Shown piece by piece: positions 59,584 through 64,000 of a stretch of DNA of 64,000 nucleotides. A program made the translations under genes and the position numbers. The DNA is taken from NCBI GenBank assembly GCA_030041375.1, contig JASHOA010000045.1, positions 23,531 through 87,530 of the forward strand, in the 5' to 3' direction. Below the pieces are notes generated by a model, which searched no databases, was not told the origin of the DNA, and worked only from the letters and a program-made list of their open reading frames with translations. The DNA comes from Acetobacteraceae bacterium. Lineage in GTDB: Bacteria; Pseudomonadota; Alphaproteobacteria; Acetobacterales; Acetobacteraceae. The stretch's first letter is position 1. Every line of letters begins with the position of its first letter.

Positions 59584-59602
59584 TGTGCACAGACAGTGCA
59601 CA
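59584..59602. promoter_or_regulatory. Palindromic operator of the Xre-RES operon
   Basis: TGTGCAC-agaca-GTGCACA is a perfect 7-bp inverted repeat ending 9 bases before the antitoxin start. The position and symmetry fit an autorepression site for the Xre antitoxin. The upstream sequence AAGTGCTATATG may contain the -10 region. Confidence 0.7.
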
Positions 59603-59611
59603 AGGACTGGT

Positions 59612-59968
59612 ATGGTGCTGACCGCCCTGCTCAGCGACATCCGCGAGCGTGATTTCGTCTCGCCTCAACGAATGAGCCGCCGGCTGCGCTTGCCGCTCGC
59701 TGAACTGGCCAAGCTCGCCCACATCCACCGCAACACGCTTACCCAGCGGCCGGACTCTCCCCTGGTCCAGAAGAGCCTGGAGCCGGTGGTGCGGATCCTA
59801 GCCGCGGCCGAGCAGCTGACGGGAGACCCCGACCGGGCGATCATCTGGTTCCGCCACCAGCCAATTGCCGGGCACGACGGGCTGACCGCACTCGAACTCG
59901 TCGAGGCCGGCCATGCGGACGCTGTTCTGGCGCACCTCGAGGATCTGCGAGACGGCATCTCGGCGTGA
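59612..59968 (+). CDS. Xre/MbcA/ParS-type antitoxin
   Basis: 118 residues. Starts MVLTALLSDIRERDF and has an HTH-like segment (LPLAELAKLAHIHRNTL), then a helical DUF2384-like toxin-binding part (VVRILAAAEQLTGDPDRAII, ALELVEAGHADAVLAHLED). It is the antitoxin of the RES toxin that follows, and its stop overlaps the toxin start. ATG 59612 has AAGGA upstream. A perfect 7-bp palindrome lies just before it. Confidence 0.88.
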   Translation: MVLTALLSDIRERDFVSPQRMSRRLRLPLAELAKLAHIHRNTLTQRPDSPLVQKSLEPVVRILAAAEQLTGDPDRAIIWFRHQPIAGHDGLTALELVEAGHADAVLAHLEDLRDGISA

Positions 59969-60498
59969 CCTGGCGGCTCGAGGCCGCCGGGCACATCGCC
60001 ATCAGAGGACGGTTCTGGCGCATGCTGGCGCCGCGCTGGGCGTTTGACCCACTCTCCGGCGCCGGCGCTGCCCGGGCCGGTGGCCGCTGGAACGAGCCGG
60101 GCCAGCCTGCCCTCTATCTTTCCGACAGCCACGCGACGGCGATCGCCGAATATCAGCAGAACCTGCCGCGCCCCGGTACCCTCACCGCCTACGACGTCGA
60201 CGCGCAGAACCTGCTCGATCTCACGGATCCTGTCCTTTGCCGGGCAGTTGGTCTGGATGAAGCGTTTCTGCGGCAACCTTGGAAACACCTGCGGGACGTC
60301 ATGCATCAGCGCCCATCCTGTTGGGACTTCGTCTCCGCCGTGACGGCAGGCGGGTGGCAAGGGCTGCGCGTGCCCTCCGTCCAGGCGTCTGGGACGAACC
60401 TGGTAGTCTGGCGCTGGAACGAGGCTGGTGCCCCCACGGTCCGGCATGTCGACCCGTTGGGAGATTTGCCACGCGATCAGAGCTCCTGGCAAAGTTGA
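59965..60498 (+). CDS. RES-domain toxin
   Basis: 177 residues, GTG start at 59965 overlapping the antitoxin stop. FWRMLAPRWAFDPLSGAGAA (conserved Arg), GGRWNEPGQPALYLSD, TAIAEYQQ (Glu) and VQASGTNLVVW (Ser) are the expected catalytic residues; RES toxins degrade NAD+ and stop growth. The pair stabilises the plasmid and may also act against phage. Full length and apparently intact. Confidence 0.92.
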   Translation: MTWRLEAAGHIAIRGRFWRMLAPRWAFDPLSGAGAARAGGRWNEPGQPALYLSDSHATAIAEYQQNLPRPGTLTAYDVDAQNLLDLTDPVLCRAVGLDEAFLRQPWKHLRDVMHQRPSCWDFVSAVTAGGWQGLRVPSVQASGTNLVVWRWNEAGAPTVRHVDPLGDLPRDQSSWQS

Positions 60499-60536
60499 AC
60501 CCGAAATGCCGAGCGCCTGATCCAGGACCGCGCTTC

Positions 60537-61844
60537 ATGGTCGATACCCGCAAGTGGTTGTTCAAGCCGCGATTCCGCGATCGTGCCTTTGGCTTGCGCG
60601 GCTCGAAAGCTGCAATAGCCCGATTGCGGGAAGCGACATCGGAGATCGAGGGTGTCGCCAGGTCAGACCTGATCACGGCCGCCGCGGGATTCGTCCTGCT
60701 GGCAGAACGCCTTTGGCCGGCCTTGCAGGACGTCGATACGTCATCGGGCGCACTCGGCAACGCCGTAAACGCCTCCCTGAACGAGCTGCTGCCGATATTC
60801 ATCGCCGCACCTCTGGAGCGTGCGACACGCAAGCATTGGCTCCGGCGACTCTACCAGGCAGTGCAGGAGGATGGCGTTCAGTATCTTTGCCCGATCGAGG
60901 ATCGTTGGGGCGAGGCCGCCGTTTATCCCGAACTGATGAACGCTTACGCCGACGATCTGCTGCCTCTGCTCAGGCGTGTCTGGACGCAAGAGCCGAGAGG
61001 CGGTTACGTCGTGGGAACCACGATCTGCCTCTCCTCCCTTCTTGAGGCCGGTCGCTACCGTGAGCTTCTGGCGCTGCTGCAGGACGCGCGCACCAAGTTA
61101 TGGGCGTGGCAGCGCTATGGAGCCGAGGCTCTTGCCCGGCAGGAACGTTGGGATGCGGCGATCGCCTTTGCCCAGGGATGCAAGAACCCACAGCTTGGTC
61201 CCTATGACGATCTCCGCATCAATCGCTTCTGTGAGGACATCCTGATCCGCGCCGGACGCGCCGATCAGGCCTATCGCCTTTACGGGCTGCACACCGTGCG
61301 AGCGCCGACCTATCTCGCGATCTATCGCGAGACCGCTCGCCGATATCCCGGCCGGGACCGCCGTCAGCTCCTGCTGGACCTGATCGCTGCACGTGGTGAA
61401 CGAGGCAAATGGTTTGCAGCAGCGAAATCCGCCGGCTATCTGGATATTGCGCGGGAATGCGCGCGGAGTTTCGACGTGGACCCCGCTACGCTCGTTCGTG
61501 CCGCCCGCGATTTTTCGGCCAAGGAACCGGGTTTTGCACTCGAAGTGAGCTTGAATGCCCTCGAGCGCCTCGTGGCCAGCGAAGGCTTCGAGTGCGAGCC
61601 GCTGCTCACGCAGCAGGCAGCCGATCATTCTCTCGCAGCCGCGGCGCGCATTGGCCGCCAGCTTTGGGTTCGGCAGAAAATCACCGAACTGGCGGAACAG
61701 CCGCATCCGTCCGGGGAGACGCTGACGCAGCGGGCACTGGCCGCCTGGCTCAAGGGTGAGGACCCACTACTGGCGCCGGCGATCACCGGAAGAGCCGCAT
61801 CCGGTGCCGGTCGCCGTACCCGGTCCATCCGGTGGCGGAGATAG
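60537..61844 (+). CDS. Large helical protein, unknown
   Basis: 436 residues from ATG 60537, with AGGA about 12 bases upstream. A repeat-like helical protein: SLLEAGRYRELLALLQDART, ALARQERWDAAIAFAQGCKN, GRADQAYRLYGLH and RARDFSAKEPGF-type segments suggest a superhelical scaffold similar to TPR domains. No catalytic motif seen. Starting right after the RES toxin, it may be cargo or part of a defence unit. Family not recognised. Confidence 0.65.
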   Translation: MVDTRKWLFKPRFRDRAFGLRGSKAAIARLREATSEIEGVARSDLITAAAGFVLLAERLWPALQDVDTSSGALGNAVNASLNELLPIFIAAPLERATRKHWLRRLYQAVQEDGVQYLCPIEDRWGEAAVYPELMNAYADDLLPLLRRVWTQEPRGGYVVGTTICLSSLLEAGRYRELLALLQDARTKLWAWQRYGAEALARQERWDAAIAFAQGCKNPQLGPYDDLRINRFCEDILIRAGRADQAYRLYGLHTVRAPTYLAIYRETARRYPGRDRRQLLLDLIAARGERGKWFAAAKSAGYLDIARECARSFDVDPATLVRAARDFSAKEPGFALEVSLNALERLVASEGFECEPLLTQQAADHSLAAAARIGRQLWVRQKITELAEQPHPSGETLTQRALAAWLKGEDPLLAPAITGRAASGAGRRTRSIRWRR

Positions 61845-61849
61845 GCGCG

Positions 61850-62536
61850 ATGGCGGAATTGCGGCCGGACCCGGATTTCGACGCCGCAGTCGTCGCGCAA
61901 CTGGGCGCGAAACGGCTCGCCGGGCTGATCGTGAAAGAAGCGTGGCGCAATGCCGGCGTAGCGCAAGCGTTACGCCTGGCGGTCGCCTCCTTGCAATCCG
62001 AAGATATGCTTGCAGAAGCACTCGCCGATGAGTGTCGGATGCTTCGCCGCGCTGACCGTTTCTACGATTACCGCGAAGCCTCGCTTCTTGTCGCCGCTCT
62101 TGAGCGCATCGTGGAGAGCATCTGCGCCGATTTGCTGCCCCGCTCACCGCGCCGAGCAGCAGAACTTCTCGCCGGTGTCATCCGGCTCGATGCGTACGCA
62201 ATTGAGCATTCCGACGACCACGACGGTGAAATCGCTGAGATCATCGAGAACTGCGTGCTGGCCTTTGGTCGCGCCTGGGCGGCCATAGCGGACCGCGATG
62301 TCGGTGAACGGGCCGCCGAAATCCTCGCTCTCTTGACGACCGATGCTTATAACATGCGCGGCGGCTTAATCGGATCGTGCCGCGAGATCCTCGGCGTGGA
62401 AGGGCTGGATATGCTTGAGCAACTGGCGCAATCGGCGCTACGCGCCAAGCCGAATGCAGACTACACGAACCCACTTGTCCGCGCAGTGCCGGCGATTGCA
62501 GCGGCACGGGCGGTACTCTTCAAGCCAAAGCGGTAA
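61850..62536 (+). CDS. DUF6880-like helical protein
   Basis: 228 residues. LGAKRLAGLIVKEAWRNAGV, MLRRADRFYDYREASLLVAA, LAGVIRLDAYAIEHSDDHDG and EIAEIIENC are like the core of DUF6880 (repeat-like helical protein, ZorC-like in some papers). The region is shorter than the family norm and may be a truncated copy. The upstream gene overlaps it if GTG 61832 is used; I prefer ATG 61850 because of GGAG upstream. Function unknown. Confidence 0.6.
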   Translation: MAELRPDPDFDAAVVAQLGAKRLAGLIVKEAWRNAGVAQALRLAVASLQSEDMLAEALADECRMLRRADRFYDYREASLLVAALERIVESICADLLPRSPRRAAELLAGVIRLDAYAIEHSDDHDGEIAEIIENCVLAFGRAWAAIADRDVGERAAEILALLTTDAYNMRGGLIGSCREILGVEGLDMLEQLAQSALRAKPNADYTNPLVRAVPAIAAARAVLFKPKR

Positions 62537-62610
62537 GGGGAAGACGGGGCGTAGCAATATCCGGGAGGGCTTGCGGTCCAGCCGCGCTCAACGAACGCCC
62601 CTTGGCGTGA

Positions 62611-62823
62611 AGGTGTCAAGTTGAGATCAAGGTGCAACGCTGGCCGAAAGGCGCTCCTTACTCCTTCCCCGGTCGGGCGGCATTGCAACCGGCGCTGACA
62701 GCTCCCTTGGCGCAGGTTTTTCTGGCCGGCGATGATCTCGAGTTTCCGTCGATGGAGGCGGCAGTCAGAACCGGCTCGAAGGTGGCCGAGCGTATCGCGG
62801 CGGAATTGGGCAAGAACGCCTGA
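62611..62823 (+). pseudogene. C-terminal remnant of an FAD-dependent amine oxidoreductase
   Basis: About 70 codons in one frame, bounded by a stop at 62608. VQRWPKGAPYSFPGRAALQP, then ALTAPLAQVFLAGDDLEFPS and AVRTGSKVAERIAAEL match the C-terminal FAD-binding end of amine-oxidase-like enzymes (GD motif near the flavin). The rest of the enzyme is missing, so this is a fragment left after a rearrangement. Confidence 0.65.
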
Positions 62824-62900
62824 CCGCGTGGCCCCCGCCGCACCGCCATACCGGAGCGCTTTTCCTGCGCTCGGCGTCCTCCGTCGATGTCGCGCAGAGC

Positions 62901-63104
62901 TCATGCCGGTTCCGCAAATGCGGCCGCAGCCTTCGCCATCTCACTCCGGAGCGTTTCTTGCACGCCCGGCGGCAGGCCCGGCGCATCGACCGTGACCCGG
63001 AAGGTCAGTGGCGTTCCGTAGGCGGCGACAGCGGCCTGCACCACTGAGCGCATCATCGCCCGGATAAAGTCCGCGTCCTCCGCCAGTAACACTTGGAGGT
63101 CCAT
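62901..63104 (-). CDS. Small hypothetical protein, 67 residues
   Basis: ATG 63104 (or GTG 63107 in frame) with a purine-rich GGTAAGGGGGGTG before it. The protein (MDLQVLLAEDADFIRAMMRS then VVQAAVAAYGTPLTFRVTVD) has a helix-strand layout. No family recognised. It lies between gene remnants, so it may itself be a fragment. Confidence 0.4.
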   Translation of the reverse strand: MDLQVLLAEDADFIRAMMRSVVQAAVAAYGTPLTFRVTVDAPGLPPGVQETLRSEMAKAAAAFAEPA

Positions 63105-63315
63105 CACCCCCCTTACCCCGCTCCTTGGTCATGGTCTGCCCCCTTCCAACGGGGTCGGTGACTCACACATCACCAGCATGCCATGACCACCCTCGCCTCA
63201 GAGATTCTTGCAGAACCTTCCGGACATTACCAGCATCGAACGTGCCAGCGGCAGCATTGGTGCATCCGGCGGCGATGCTCACGCAGGGTGTCCACGCGGC
63301 GAGTGCGACGAAGCT

Positions 63316-63606
63316 CTACCCGCCGTCGAGCAATTCCTGGAGTTCGGATTGGTCGAGGAATTCAAGGTGGCTCAGGGAGTTTCGTAGGTCACGGAGCAGC
63401 TCCAGGCGGCGACGTGTCGGGTCGCGAAAACCGCAACCATTCCCACGCAGCTGGCGACATAGATGGCTCAGCTCCAACACTTCCGGGAATTGAACCGATT
63501 TCTCAGGCCGGCTTTCAGAGGCCGGGTGCATATAGGGCAATTGCCAGACGGGCATGTTTCGTTCGAGCAGTCGCAAGCGTTCGTTATCAATTTCAGCCAT
63601 CACCAC
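63316..63606 (-). pseudogene. C-terminal fragment with HEPN-like motif
   Basis: 96 residues; the same frame stays open upstream of 63606 without a start codon (sequence reads GDPWQAQSAVVMAEIDNERL). The end has LLRDLRNSLSHLEFLDQSEL, whose RNSLSH satisfies the R-x4-H HEPN signature. This is the tail of a larger protein whose beginning is gone, probably cut off by the recombinase region. Family not identified. Confidence 0.45.
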
Positions 63607-63653
63607 TGCGGATTGCGCCTGCCAGGGGTCACCGGACGATTCAAAACTGCACG

Positions 63654-64000
63654 CTAAGCCAGGCCGGTGCGGTGAGCGGCGACGATGCGAGAGACGGTCG
63701 GGGGGCTGACGTTGTAGAGCCTCGCCATTTCAGCTCCGGTCTTGCGGCCGGAGATGACACTTTCCGCAATTTCTCGGCGCTTGGCGGGGTCGAGTTTCTT
63801 GCGCCGGCCACCGATGCGTCCCTCGGCGCGGGCAGCGGCCAGGCCGGCAGACGTCCGTTCCCGGATCATCGCGCGTTCGAACTCAGCGAACGAGGCCACC
63901 ATCTGCATCATCATGCGCCCGGCGGGCGTGGTGGTGTCGATGTTCTCGGTCAGCGAGCGGAAGCCGGCCTTGGCGTTGCCGATTCGCTCCATGATGTGCA
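63654..64000 (-). CDS. Serine recombinase (resolvase/invertase), partial
   Basis: The frame reaches the window end, so the 5' part with the catalytic Ser is not included. Visible are IGNAKAGFRSLTENIDTTTP, AGRMMMQMVASFAEFERAMI (long helix E) and the C-terminal HTH domain (SGRKTGAEMARLYNVSPPTV). This is the Tn3-type resolvase C-terminus. It marks a mobile-element boundary or a plasmid multimer resolution system. Confidence 0.92.
   Translation of the reverse strand, partial: HIMERIGNAKAGFRSLTENIDTTTPAGRMMMQMVASFAEFERAMIRERTSAGLAAARAEGRIGGRRKKLDPAKRREIAESVISGRKTGAEMARLYNVSPPTVSRIVAAHRTGLA

Noticed and set aside
1..64000. CRISPR arrays, tRNA or rRNA genes
   Set aside because: No regularly spaced 25-40-base repeats and no tRNA-like clover-leaf or rRNA stretch was noticed on reading both strands.

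Overview
The window reads as about 64 kb of a large GC-rich alphaproteobacterial conjugative plasmid or integrative conjugative element. A GcrA-type regulator, an IcmT/DotB/DotL transfer apparatus and many small orphan families typical of Acetobacteraceae/Rhizobiales plasmids support this. No replication initiator gene, tRNA, rRNA or CRISPR array was seen, so the origin of replication and the rest of the transfer operon probably lie outside the window.

Layout. (1) 1-14 kb, plus strand: part of a type IVB (Dot/Icm, IncI-like) secretion operon: end of a small membrane protein, icmJ/dotN, icmB/dotO, dotD, dotC, dotB, icmT, an IcmS-like gene, a lytic transglycosylase, dotM/icmP, an unknown membrane protein and the coupling ATPase dotL/icmO. 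A Uma2-family nuclease gene sits antisense behind dotM. (2) 13.4-16.3 kb: YXWGXW-repeat protein, an unknown, a DUF4188 protein, an HU-like protein and DUF29. (3) 16.3-20.4 kb: a cargo patch that looks less GC-rich, with a DUF4209 protein carrying a HEPN-like RNxxxH motif and an IS110-family transposase. (4) 20.5-25.2 kb, minus strand: a MobF (TrwC-like) relaxase-helicase, its small upstream partner and a Bro-N protein. (5) 25.2-25.77 kb: divergent intergenic region with an 11-bp-phased repeat array, the best candidate for a centromere/oriT region. (6) 25.8-29.2 kb, plus strand: StbA/StbB/StbC-like operon, a second transglycosylase-like protein and a small secreted protein. (7) 29.2-57.8 kb, nearly all minus strand: a probable leading region with ssb, parB, a 1709-residue methylase-helicase, gcrA-like, an AAA/DUF3150/VWA-metallopeptidase module, UvrD, HD hydrolase, TOPRIM protein and about twenty small orphan genes. 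At least five copies of a near-palindromic element lie just upstream of start codons here. (8) 58.7-64 kb: VapBC-like and Xre-RES toxin-antitoxin pairs, two helical proteins, gene remnants and the 3' part of a serine recombinase gene.

The pieces make sense together: the Dot/Icm proteins build the transfer channel, DotL/DotM/DotN couple DNA to it, the MobF relaxase nicks and unwinds the plasmid, Stb proteins and ParB position it, and the toxin-antitoxin pairs stabilise it. The genes right of the putative oriT are transcribed toward it, the orientation required if the entering single strand is used as template in the recipient.

Three small genes carry single lesions (two frameshifts, one early stop), which may be real decay or assembly errors. 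All family assignments come from reading motifs and remembered family patterns; no database search was run.
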